Origin: Planctellipticum variicoloris
GTDB lineage: Bacteria > Planctomycetota > Planctomycetia > Planctomycetales > Planctomycetaceae
Assembly: GCF_030622045.1 (NCBI RefSeq)
Contig: NZ_CP130886.1
Span: 2,183,557-2,247,556 of the forward strand
Length of the DNA: 64,000 bases
Direction of reading: 5' to 3'
In this document: positions 17,124-25,293 of the stretch, piece after piece
Layout of the letters: the number at the start of each line of letters is the position of its first letter
How positions within the stretch are numbered: position 1 is the stretch's first letter
The notes under the pieces: generated by a model
The model's input: the letters and a program-made list of their open reading frames with translations, nothing else
What the model was told of the DNA's origin: nothing
Databases searched by the model: none
Translations under genes and position numbers: made by a program

Positions 17124-19034
17124 TCAGCGACTCTCGAAGATCTCGACGCGTTCGGCCTCGGTCAACAGCGGCGCCTGCAAACGCACTGGCTTTCCGACGT
17201 CTTTGAACAGCAGATCCCCGTGCCCAAGGAGTTTTTCGGCGCCTCCGTCGTTGAGCAGCATCCGCGATTCGACCGCCTTTCCCATCTTCAGCCCCACGCG
17301 GGCCGGCATGTTGGCATCGAGCGGACCTTTGATCGTGTCGCGACTCGGTTCCTGGGTTGCCAGGATCAGATGAATACCGGCGGCCCGGGCCTTGGCTCCA
17401 AGCCGGCAGATCTGCTCTTCGATCAGTTTCCGCTCCGGCCTGCTCCGGCTGATGAGGTCTCGATATTCGTCGCAGACGCAGACGATTCGCGGCAGGGGTT
17501 CGGCAGATCGGCCCGCCAGTTGCGCAAACGAATCGGCCCCGTCGGCAATCCGATAGCGTCGATCCATTTCCTCGGCGAGGCCCGCCAGTACCTCCCCGGC
17601 CGACTGCTCGTCGGGAAACACCAGCGGACGCCACAGATAGGGCGATTCCCTCAGCGCATGAAACGCATTGCGTTTGGGATCGATGACCAGCAGTCGCAGC
17701 GTCTCCGGCGTGTTGGTGACCAGCAGCCCCGCCAGCGCCAGCCGCAGCCACTCGCTCTTGCCGCTGCCGGTCGTCCCGGCAACGAGCAGATGCGCGTGAT
17801 CGGTCCGATTGAGGTCCACGCAAACGAGTTGTCGGAACAAGTTGACGCCAACCGGAATGTGCGAGCCTCCCAGCCGCGGATCGGGGCGGGGAAGATCGTC
17901 TCGGATTTCTGCGAAGTAAACGGTTTGCGGGTCCGGACGCTGCACGTCGACGACGAGCTGGCCGTTGTCGCGGCTGATGAATGGCTCCTCCTTGAGCTGC
18001 AGTCGCATCTGGAGCTCGGCCGCAGACCGCATTACGGCATTGACTTTCGTGCCGCGGCCGAGCGTGATCGGAAATCGAATAAACGTCGGTCCGACGATGA
18101 CCGGCTGATCGAGCGTGACGGAGACGCCGTACTCCGCAAAGGTGCGGATCAGTCCCCGTCCGAGCTCCAGATGCTCGGCGCTTGGCGAAAGTTCCGCGGG
18201 ACGATTTCGAGTGACCGGCGGAAAACTGGTCGGCCGGGACAGCCCGGCATGGGGCGCCGTCTGTGCCTGATCGACGCCGGCCAGCTTGCCAATCAGGTCG
18301 ACCAGTCTCCGTCGGGCGGTCGCCAGTTCGTGGGCGGAGAAGACTCGCTCCTGTCGTTCGGGACCAAAGCTGATCAGCGCCAGCGTACCGGCGTCGGCGA
18401 CCGCACCAGAGGCTTCCTGCATCTTCGTAAGCAGCAAGTGATACAGACACGCCTGGCCGAGGTCGGCTTCCGGGGATGTCTGTCCGAGTTTGAGTTCAAC
18501 GGCGCACCACATGCCCGTCCCGGCCAGCCTGACGACCGCGTCTGCGACTCCAATCAGCCGCACGCTGTCCGACCAGCCCGGTTCCTGCAGTTCGCAGGCG
18601 AGCGGCTCTTCGGTCGTCATCCAGTCTCCCAGCGTTTTCCAGGGAGCCGCGCTGGCGAATCGCGGTGACGTCCGCTCGGAACGAAGTGCCCAGCACAGCT
18701 CGGCGAGCCAGTCCGAGGCGGCGCGCGACGCCTGCCAGAACGCGAGGACCTGCGGAGCGGCGTCTCGCAACGCCGCCTGTTCGCGGGTCAGCCGCGGGCC
18801 GACGATTCGTGCATACGACTCGGCGGCCAGTGTTCGTTTCCAGATCTCCAGGTCGGCGTCCACATCAGCCAGCGTCGCCAGGATTCCCGGAGCGGCGCTA
18901 TCGCCAATCAGCCTCCCCAGCCCGTCGTGAAACCACTGGCCGAGCACTGCTGTCGATGGAGCCCCGTCGCCCCGGATGCCGGAAGCCTCATAAATCGCCT
19001 GGCGGATCTGGCTGACATTGATCGAACGGGGCAT
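17124..19034 (-). CDS. PD-(D/E)XK nuclease fused to an FtsK/SpoIIIE-type DNA motor
   Basis: A 636-residue soluble protein without membrane helices. Residues about 1-130 are helical and of unknown function. Residues about 155-215 show a PD-(D/E)XK nuclease pattern: Asp165 in GVADAVVR, Glu180-x-Lys182 in WCAVELKLG, and Gln194 in LGQACLYHLL. Residues about 295-370 resemble the FtsK alpha subdomain. The motor follows with Walker A AGTTGSGKS (about 419-427), Walker B IVCVCDEYRDL, LILATQEPS and GGAEKLLGHGDLLF, all close to FtsK. The gamma (KOPS-reading) domain and the FtsK membrane region are absent, so this is not the chromosome-segregation FtsK. ATG 19034 with GGAG upstream was preferred to a TTG at 19094. 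It is last in a three-gene unit, 105 bases after the AAA ATPase gene. A DNA-translocating nuclease is inferred. Confidence 0.8.
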   Translation of the reverse strand: MPRSINVSQIRQAIYEASGIRGDGAPSTAVLGQWFHDGLGRLIGDSAAPGILATLADVDADLEIWKRTLAAESYARIVGPRLTREQAALRDAAPQVLAFWQASRAASDWLAELCWALRSERTSPRFASAAPWKTLGDWMTTEEPLACELQEPGWSDSVRLIGVADAVVRLAGTGMWCAVELKLGQTSPEADLGQACLYHLLLTKMQEASGAVADAGTLALISFGPERQERVFSAHELATARRRLVDLIGKLAGVDQAQTAPHAGLSRPTSFPPVTRNRPAELSPSAEHLELGRGLIRTFAEYGVSVTLDQPVIVGPTFIRFPITLGRGTKVNAVMRSAAELQMRLQLKEEPFISRDNGQLVVDVQRPDPQTVYFAEIRDDLPRPDPRLGGSHIPVGVNLFRQLVCVDLNRTDHAHLLVAGTTGSGKSEWLRLALAGLLVTNTPETLRLLVIDPKRNAFHALRESPYLWRPLVFPDEQSAGEVLAGLAEEMDRRYRIADGADSFAQLAGRSAEPLPRIVCVCDEYRDLISRSRPERKLIEEQICRLGAKARAAGIHLILATQEPSRDTIKGPLDANMPARVGLKMGKAVESRMLLNDGGAEKLLGHGDLLFKDVGKPVRLQAPLLTEAERVEIFESR

Positions 19035-19139
19035 GGGGGAGATCTCCACGACGGTCACTCTTCGCGATTGGGGCTCCCTGCCATCGTTGCACAATCCCTC
19101 CGGAGCGCGTTCCTTCCGGCGGTCCGCCGGGATTCTGTG

Positions 19140-21104
19140 CTACCGTTCCGAACCTTCTTCGATCCGAAACAGCACGGATGGCGGCTGTCCCAGCAATCCG
19201 AATTGATCGGGATGCCGCCGGGCAGTCTCGATCAGCGACTCCACCGACTGCTGCAGCGACTCGGCGACTTCGACCAGCGGCGCGACCGGACTCTCGCCGA
19301 GGAAAGCGATCAATGCTTCCAGGGATTGGACATCCGCCGATTCCTTCGCCGCTGCTCCGTCGGATTGCCCGAGCACGTCGCCGACGAATGCTTCCAGCTC
19401 GCCGGCCAGATGGGTTCGGAACCATTCCTCGACGGTGCGCGGCGAAAGGGGTTGCCCCTGACAATCCAGATCGCCGGACTTCGCATCCGACAGCAGCGCT
19501 CGCAACGCATCGATGGCGGCGAGCACCTCAACCGCCGGATGCAGGATGACGGCGTGCTGCGCTTCGAGTTCTTCCAGGTGTTGCCGGGCGGCTCTGGCGG
19601 TCTTCGTCAGAGGAACGCGACTGTCCCGCACGATGACGAGCCGCTGCAGCCGTTCCGAAGCGAACTGCAACTTCAGCCGCTTCAGGCGGGTCGCCAGGCT
19701 GGTCATGTTCGACTGCGTGCACGCGCTGAGCCCCGTTCTGCCAGCCGGACCCTCGAAGATCAGCGAGACATCCGGCAGGTGTTCGTCTTGAACCAGCCTT
19801 TGGTCCGGCGCGACGAGCGACACGAGCAGCGGGACGCCGTGTCGCAGGATTTCTTCGGTCGACTCCGGTCCGTTCGCCGCCTGCTTCTCTTCGACGAGCG
19901 ATTCCCACCGTTCCTGCAGGAAACGCTCAGGGGGTGGCGGTGGTGGAACAATAGAGGTTCCCGGCGACTGCCAGGTCTCAAAGGACTCGGCGCTGCGACT
20001 GAGCAATTTGCGCGGCGACACTCCCCCGCTGGCGAACAGGGCGTCGAACGCTTCTGGCGATAGTGGCCAGGTTGCCGAGCGAGACTCCGGCAGGTCACGG
20101 ACGTCGGCCGAATCGAGCCGGGCTGCGATGAGCTGTTCGGCCTGCCGGCGATCGAGTGGGTCGAGCGAATAGGCTCCCAAGGACGTCATGCGGTCGTAGT
20201 CTGCCGAGCGGGCGTGGTCCTTCAGTTCCGTCGCGAAGGCCGATTGGACGGCGGAGACGAGCAAGACATTGGTCGTACTGTCGTGCAGCGTGCTGGTGAG
20301 CTGGCCGAACTGAAACAGGGCGTCGGTGTCGCCGGGTCTCATTTGTAGCGCCTCGACCTGGTCGAAGCTCAAGACGATCGGCAGTCCGTTCCCCGCGAGA
20401 GAGCACAACATGAGTACGACCTGCCGGGCCAAATCTTCCCGTTCTTCATCGGTCCCTTCGTCCTGCGCCAGGTCCATCCGTTCGAGGGCCGCCTGTGGCA
20501 GCGAATCACCCGCCAGCCAGGCCCGCAGATCGCGTCGATGCCGGCCGAAAGCAATGTGCATGAACGCGACCGCGGTGTTCCGGTCGAGATGCAGGTTGTC
20601 GGCGATACGGTCCATCAGTTCGGCGAGTCCGTCCGGGTGTTCCTCCCGCATGTATTCGTACCAGGGTTCCAGATCCCCTTCCGCCACGCGAATTTCCGCC
20701 AGACGATGGAACAGAATTCGGTCGAACTGTGATTTTCCGTTGTCGACGGGACGGAACCAGTCGTCGACGAGCGTTCGCCGGAGTGTCCGCCAGATCATCC
20801 GCGGGCTGGTCTGCAGCCGCACCCAGACATACAAGCATTCGCGACGATCGGTGGCCGTCGGCTGCTGAGGCGCCAGTTGGGCGCGAAGACGCTTCAAGAG
20901 ATGCGTTTTGCCGCTGCCGGCCTCGCCGTGAATCAGCAGCCCCGCCGACCGACCCTGCGACCGCACGTGTTCGATGCCGCGCAGGCACTCGTGGAGGACG
21001 TTCCCATGAATGGCGGGGACGTCGACGCCCGTCGCTTCCCACGGACTCGCCACAATGGTGTCACGGAATGGATTCACGCGCGGCTCCTGTCTCGGCGAAC
21101 TCAA
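19140..21104 (-). CDS. AAA+ ATPase (Orc1/Cdc6-like P-loop protein)
   Basis: A 654-residue protein. The N-terminal ATPase has Walker A GEAGSGKTHLL (about 60-70), Walker B LPIVLSFDQVEAL (Asp248) and a sensor-like NVLLVSAVQ, similar to ORC/STAND-like P-loop proteins. A proline run (PPPPPP, near residue 400) links it to a C-terminal region of about 230 residues, containing SLIFEGPAGRTGLSAC and RLVIVRDSRVPLTKTAR, which I do not recognise. Its ATG overlaps the stop of the winged-helix gene by four bases, so the two are translationally coupled. I infer that it loads or regulates the nuclease-motor protein encoded next. Alternatives are a DptF-like or BREX-like ATPase; no DNA-modification genes are nearby. 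Confidence 0.75.
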   Translation of the reverse strand: MSSPRQEPRVNPFRDTIVASPWEATGVDVPAIHGNVLHECLRGIEHVRSQGRSAGLLIHGEAGSGKTHLLKRLRAQLAPQQPTATDRRECLYVWVRLQTSPRMIWRTLRRTLVDDWFRPVDNGKSQFDRILFHRLAEIRVAEGDLEPWYEYMREEHPDGLAELMDRIADNLHLDRNTAVAFMHIAFGRHRRDLRAWLAGDSLPQAALERMDLAQDEGTDEEREDLARQVVLMLCSLAGNGLPIVLSFDQVEALQMRPGDTDALFQFGQLTSTLHDSTTNVLLVSAVQSAFATELKDHARSADYDRMTSLGAYSLDPLDRRQAEQLIAARLDSADVRDLPESRSATWPLSPEAFDALFASGGVSPRKLLSRSAESFETWQSPGTSIVPPPPPPERFLQERWESLVEEKQAANGPESTEEILRHGVPLLVSLVAPDQRLVQDEHLPDVSLIFEGPAGRTGLSACTQSNMTSLATRLKRLKLQFASERLQRLVIVRDSRVPLTKTARAARQHLEELEAQHAVILHPAVEVLAAIDALRALLSDAKSGDLDCQGQPLSPRTVEEWFRTHLAGELEAFVGDVLGQSDGAAAKESADVQSLEALIAFLGESPVAPLVEVAESLQQSVESLIETARRHPDQFGLLGQPPSVLFRIEEGSER

Positions 21105-22207
21105 ACCTGGCCCGGCGACTGCCGCAGCGCGACTCCGACATAAAACTGACCATGCGCGTCCGTCACGAGGTCGTCCCGCTCGGCGGCCGAAAGACTGGCC
21201 GGGTAGTCGTGCCGATGGAGCGACAGCCTCCCGTCGCGGGCGAGATGCAACATCAGCTCATCGAACTGAGCCTTCGGCACTCCAGCCGCTTGTCGCAGAT
21301 CGCGGATGCCGACCAAGGCTCCCCGCTCGACCCCCGGTTCCAGCCGCTGCATCAATGCGATGAGGTCAACTGTGATCGGCTTCGCCGGGGCAGGGGGCGT
21401 CGACATTCCGGCGCCGAAAGGAATTCCCGCCCCTTCGGCGAGCTGCACGATGGCCCGTCGCAGTGCATCGAGCGGCACATTGGCGCTCCGCAGCGTTGTG
21501 ACGACTTTCGTCAACAGCGTCTGGACCTCCTTCAGATAGTCTTCCGGCGCCGGCGGACGGCTGCCGAGGAGCTCCGGCCCGGACTTTCGCGGCGGATGTC
21601 GAAAGACTGCCCCGCGCTCTTCGAGACTGCTCAGGACGCGGTCGAACTGCCCCTTGTCAAGATCTTTGAGGGTCGTCTGCAACTTGGCGGTGGCCAGCGG
21701 GCCTTTGAGTTTCAACGTCTCCAGGACCCGCCGGCGACCGTATTCCAGAAAGTCCTGACCCCAGAATCGCTCCTTGCTCTTCGCAGTCTTCGGCGGAATC
21801 GAGTGGATCAGTCCGGCGGCCGTGCATTCCTTCAGGATCGGGTCCAGATCCTTCTCCGGGAACTTCATGGGCGTCGTTAGCGTCCCGGCGATCTCCTTAG
21901 CCGTCAGCGGTTCGTCCGCGGTCCGCAGCAGCGACAACGCCGCCTGCCGTGCGATTGCGCCGGCGTCCCGGTCCCAGTAGCGGGGCTGTCCCTTCGCCGT
22001 CTTGCCGGGGTATTGAATCAGCCTGCCGCTGGCGACGAACGCTTCGAGAACCGGTGCGAGATCCGCGGCCGAAATGTGATGCGGTTCCTGCAACAGTTTC
22101 GCGAGAGCTTTGGCGTCCAACGGCTCATCCGCCTGCCGCAGCGTCGCGAGAGCGTGTTCTTGAGCCTCCGCCGAGGGCGGCCCCGCCGAGGTCTTCTTTT
22201 TCGCCAT
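21101..22207 (-). CDS. Tandem winged-helix protein of unknown function
   Basis: A 368-residue protein made of repeated winged-helix-like units. Repeat 1 (about 13-80) and repeat 2 (about 85-152) align clearly: both contain ADEPL-(D/T)-AK, a VLEAF / ILKEC helix, a GRLIQYPGKTAKGQPRYW / GLIHSIPPKTAKSKERFW wing and an aspartate end. A third, divergent unit spans about 155-212. The C-terminal unit (about 283-362) includes IRDLRQAAGVPKAQFDELML and FYVGVALR. This architecture suggests DNA or protein docking. It is first in the three-gene unit with the AAA ATPase and the nuclease-FtsK protein. No enzymatic motif is seen and the exact function is unknown. Confidence 0.75.
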   Translation of the reverse strand: MAKKKTSAGPPSAEAQEHALATLRQADEPLDAKALAKLLQEPHHISAADLAPVLEAFVASGRLIQYPGKTAKGQPRYWDRDAGAIARQAALSLLRTADEPLTAKEIAGTLTTPMKFPEKDLDPILKECTAAGLIHSIPPKTAKSKERFWGQDFLEYGRRRVLETLKLKGPLATAKLQTTLKDLDKGQFDRVLSSLEERGAVFRHPPRKSGPELLGSRPPAPEDYLKEVQTLLTKVVTTLRSANVPLDALRRAIVQLAEGAGIPFGAGMSTPPAPAKPITVDLIALMQRLEPGVERGALVGIRDLRQAAGVPKAQFDELMLHLARDGRLSLHRHDYPASLSAAERDDLVTDAHGQFYVGVALRQSPGQV

Positions 22208-22402
22208 GACGCCTCCATCGTCCCTCGGCGCAATTCAAGTCGCGGCCGACGCGCTCAGTGGATCTGTACGGCAGATGATTATTCCGGCTTGGCAGGGCAG
22301 TGGCAACGGTGAGGCAGAAAACACAGAGAGCCTGCGTCTTCGCGCGGGGCGCTGATGACTCTCCAGGTTGCATCCCGCCCGCCGTTCGGCAAACATGTCA
22401 GC

Positions 22403-23710
22403 ATGAAACACCTGCCCCCCAGCACGCTCCTCAAACTGGCCGCTCTGTTCCTGCTGTGCGGAGCCTGCGCCCTGCCGCTGCACGCCGAGGATCAGGCGAC
22501 CCCGGTGGCCATCGAACTCCCCGCCACCGACGATGGCCTGCCCGGGGCCGGGCCGATCCGGCGGTATGACTGGTTCCGCAATCTCTGGACGCAGCGCCGC
22601 TCGGCTTGGACGAAACAGGTCGAGCAGGACCAGAAGGCTCTCGTCTTCCTGGGGGACTCGATCACCCAGGGTTGGGGCGACAACATCGGGGGCGCGTTTC
22701 CCGGCGTGAAGGTCGCCAACCGCGGCATCAGCGGCGATACGACGCGCGGCATGCTGATCCGCCTGAAGGATGATGTGCTGGCGCTCAACCCGACCGGCGT
22801 CGTGCTCCTGATGGGAACCAATGATCTCGAAGAAGGGGGCGAGCCCGAGGTGATCGCCGGGAACCTCAAGCTCATCCTGGCGAATATCAAAACGCACAAT
22901 TCGAAAGTTCCGGTGATCCTCTGCCAGGTCTTCCCCAGCTCGGAAACCAAGAAGCGACCAGCCGACAAGATTAAGAAGATTAACGAACTGTATGCCGCCG
23001 CGGTGAAGGGGGACCCGCAGGTCACCCTGATCGATACCTGGAAGCTCTTCGCTAACGAACAGGGGGACGCGAAGGCCGAAGAGTTCCCGGACCTGTTGCA
23101 TCCGAACCAGATCGGCTACGACAAGTGGGCTGCGGCCCTCCGACCGATCCTGGCGACGCTCGACTTCCTGGAAACGACCGACGACGACTTCCAGCCGGAG
23201 CCGGGCTTCGTGAGCCTGTTCAACGGCAAGGATCTCACGGGGTGGGGCTTCCGCATTCAGAAGACGCTGGAAAAGACCGCCAGCTTCGACGGCCAGAAAA
23301 CCAGCACCGACGGCCGCTACATTGCCAAGCACGGCCGGATCATCGTCAGCACGCCTCCCGAAGGCCGCCGCGTCCAGCAGATGTGGACCTCGCAGGAGTT
23401 TCCGAAGGACTTCGTCCTGAAGCTGGAGTTCCGCGCGACGCCCAACGCCGACAGCGGCGTCTTCATCCGCCAACCGCAGCTCCAGTGCCGGGATTACCCG
23501 CTCGCCGGCCCCTACAAGATGCTGACGAAGTACCGCCCGCAGGACTGGAACGAGCTGGAAATCGTGGTGAAAGACAACGTCGCCCGCTGCACCTGCAACG
23601 GCGAAGTCCTCGAAGAAGCCTTCAAACTCCCCGCGACTGGTCCGATTGGTCTCGAAGGCGACGCCGGGCAGATGGAGTATCGCAGGATCCGGATCAACGA
23701 AGAGAAGTAG
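22403..23710 (+). CDS. Secreted SGNH hydrolase fused to a DUF1080 domain
   Basis: A 435-residue exported protein with a signal peptide to about residue 28. The SGNH/GDSL domain has block I GDSITQG (Ser86), block II NRGISGDTT, block III GTNDLEEG, and the Asp-His pair in DLLHPNQIGY. The C-terminal part (about 260-435) is a DUF1080 / 3-keto-disaccharide hydrolase fold, starting GFVSLFNGKDLTGWGF. SGNH enzymes de-esterify sugars, and DUF1080 proteins act on oxidised glycosides, so a two-step carbohydrate role is plausible. ATG 22403 was chosen because the signal peptide starts there. A hairpin follows the stop. Confidence 0.85.
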   Translation: MKHLPPSTLLKLAALFLLCGACALPLHAEDQATPVAIELPATDDGLPGAGPIRRYDWFRNLWTQRRSAWTKQVEQDQKALVFLGDSITQGWGDNIGGAFPGVKVANRGISGDTTRGMLIRLKDDVLALNPTGVVLLMGTNDLEEGGEPEVIAGNLKLILANIKTHNSKVPVILCQVFPSSETKKRPADKIKKINELYAAAVKGDPQVTLIDTWKLFANEQGDAKAEEFPDLLHPNQIGYDKWAAALRPILATLDFLETTDDDFQPEPGFVSLFNGKDLTGWGFRIQKTLEKTASFDGQKTSTDGRYIAKHGRIIVSTPPEGRRVQQMWTSQEFPKDFVLKLEFRATPNADSGVFIRQPQLQCRDYPLAGPYKMLTKYRPQDWNELEIVVKDNVARCTCNGEVLEEAFKLPATGPIGLEGDAGQMEYRRIRINEEK

Positions 23711-23727
23711 GGCCGGCTCTGCCGGCC
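23711..23727 (+). repeat. GGCCGGC hairpin directly after a stop codon, copy 1
   Basis: GGCCGGC pairs with GCCGGCC over a three-base loop. With its flanks it matches 29955-29976 at 20 of 22 positions or better, so this looks like a dispersed 3'-end element. Confidence 0.6.
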
Positions 23728-23861
23728 GATTCCGCCAGTCTCCAGCGTCAACATCGCTCTGGCACGTCGCCTCGCCATGAGATAAGCTTTCGTTGATCTG
23801 TTCCTGCCGCCTGGACGGCCGACTGGCCGTCTCCCGCCTCCGAACAGGACGAAAGCGTTCC

Positions 23862-25286
23862 ATGCCGGAATCCGCCTGGTCATCGCCCCTGTTGAATCGC
23901 CGTCGATTGCTGCAGACCGGCACGGCTGGCGTGCTGGGACTGTCGTTGCCTGAGATCCTGGCCCTGCAGGCTCGCGGTGCACCGACGACGGCCGGGGCGG
24001 TCGCGAAACGGGTGATCGTCATTCTCGAACAGGGCGGGCTCTCCCACATCGATACCTGGGATCCCAAGCCCGAAGCCGCCGTCGACCACCGCAGCCCGCA
24101 TCGCCCGATCGCTACCAGCGTGCCGGGGATTCAGTTCACATCGCTGCTGCCGCAGACGGCGAAGATCGCCCACAAGATCGCCGTCGTCCGCTCGATGTAC
24201 CACGCGAAGGCCGGCGCCGACGCTCATCCGAACGGCACGCAGTACGCGCTGTCGGGCGCCCATCCGAGCGGCCCGACCGAGATGCCCGACATGGGCTCCA
24301 TCGTCAGCAAGATTCTCGGGACCGCCAATCCTGTCCTGCCCCCCTATATCATGGTCCCCGGGAATCACGAGCAGGCGGCAGAAACTCGAACCGGATTTCT
24401 CCCCGCGGCAAACAAAGTCTTCAAGACCGGCGGCCGCGACCTGTCCGATCCGAAATGGCAAGTCGCCGACCTCCTGGCCCGTCCTGAGAATATCGACCGA
24501 CGACTGGGCGAACGCCAGCGTCTCCTGGCCTCGCTCGACGGCACGTTCGTTGGGGCGACTGGCCGGCAGAGTTCCCTCGACGGCATGGATCGCTTCTACG
24601 AGCAGGCCTTCGACACGCTCACCAGCCGCGAGGTGACGGAAGCGTTCAACATCCAGAACGAGCCCGAGTCGATCCGCCAGAAGTACGGCGCCGGACATCG
24701 CGGAGCCTGCTATTTGCTCGGTCGCAAACTGCTCGAAGCGGACGTGCGGTTCGTCACCGTCGACGTTCGCTGGCCGCTGACTCCCGAAACTCCCGGCGGT
24801 TTCAACCTCAACTGGGACCATCACGATCTGATCTACACCCCCGCATCGTGCGGTACTGTGCGCGATAAGGCCGGCGGCGAAGGTCGCTACGGGATCGGTC
24901 ACTGGGTGATGATGGGGAGCACCGACCAGGCGTTTGCTGCGCTGGTAAGCGATCTCGACGATCGGGGAATGCTCGACGAAACGCTGGTCTGCTTCATCTC
25001 CGAATTCGGCCGCACTCCCCGGCTCAACAAGTTCCAGGGCCGCGACCATTGGACTCACGCCTATTCGATCGCGATGGCCGGCGCCGGCGTACCGGGGGGC
25101 CAGGTGATCGGCCTGAGCGACAAAGACGGCGGTTACGTCATCTCCCACGGGCAGACCCCCGAGGACTACGCCGCCACAATCTACGAAAAACTGGGCATCA
25201 ACCGCGACCAGCCCCTCTACACCGCCGCGAATCGTCCGGTCTTTTTCGGCCACCTCGGCGAGCCGATTCCCGAGTTGATGGGGTGA
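23862..25286 (+). CDS. DUF1501 family protein with Tat-like leader
   Basis: A 474-residue protein of the DUF1501 family, a sulfatase/alkaline-phosphatase-like group greatly expanded in planctomycetes. It has a Tat-type leader (NRRRLLQTGTAGVLGLSL), then VIVILEQGGLSHIDTWDPKP, NGTQYALSGAHPSG and the C-terminal EFGRTPRLNKFQGRDHW that carries the family's conserved residues. Biochemical function is not established. Genes of this family usually partner DUF1549/DUF1553 proteins, but none is adjacent here. ATG 23862 was chosen because the leader starts there. Its stop faces the pyruvyltransferase-like gene seven bases away. Confidence 0.85.
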   Translation: MPESAWSSPLLNRRRLLQTGTAGVLGLSLPEILALQARGAPTTAGAVAKRVIVILEQGGLSHIDTWDPKPEAAVDHRSPHRPIATSVPGIQFTSLLPQTAKIAHKIAVVRSMYHAKAGADAHPNGTQYALSGAHPSGPTEMPDMGSIVSKILGTANPVLPPYIMVPGNHEQAAETRTGFLPAANKVFKTGGRDLSDPKWQVADLLARPENIDRRLGERQRLLASLDGTFVGATGRQSSLDGMDRFYEQAFDTLTSREVTEAFNIQNEPESIRQKYGAGHRGACYLLGRKLLEADVRFVTVDVRWPLTPETPGGFNLNWDHHDLIYTPASCGTVRDKAGGEGRYGIGHWVMMGSTDQAFAALVSDLDDRGMLDETLVCFISEFGRTPRLNKFQGRDHWTHAYSIAMAGAGVPGGQVIGLSDKDGGYVISHGQTPEDYAATIYEKLGINRDQPLYTAANRPVFFGHLGEPIPELMG

Positions 25287-25293
25287 TCAATCC

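Noticed and set aside
15762-18668. Open frame of 968 codons on the plus strand over the hydrolase and FtsK-like genes
   Set aside because: It spans the gap between two conserved minus-strand genes and has no recognisable domain; the reverse frames hold the motifs.
17124-19034. Chromosome-segregation FtsK
   Set aside because: It has no N-terminal membrane helices and no gamma domain, while a nuclease-like domain is present.
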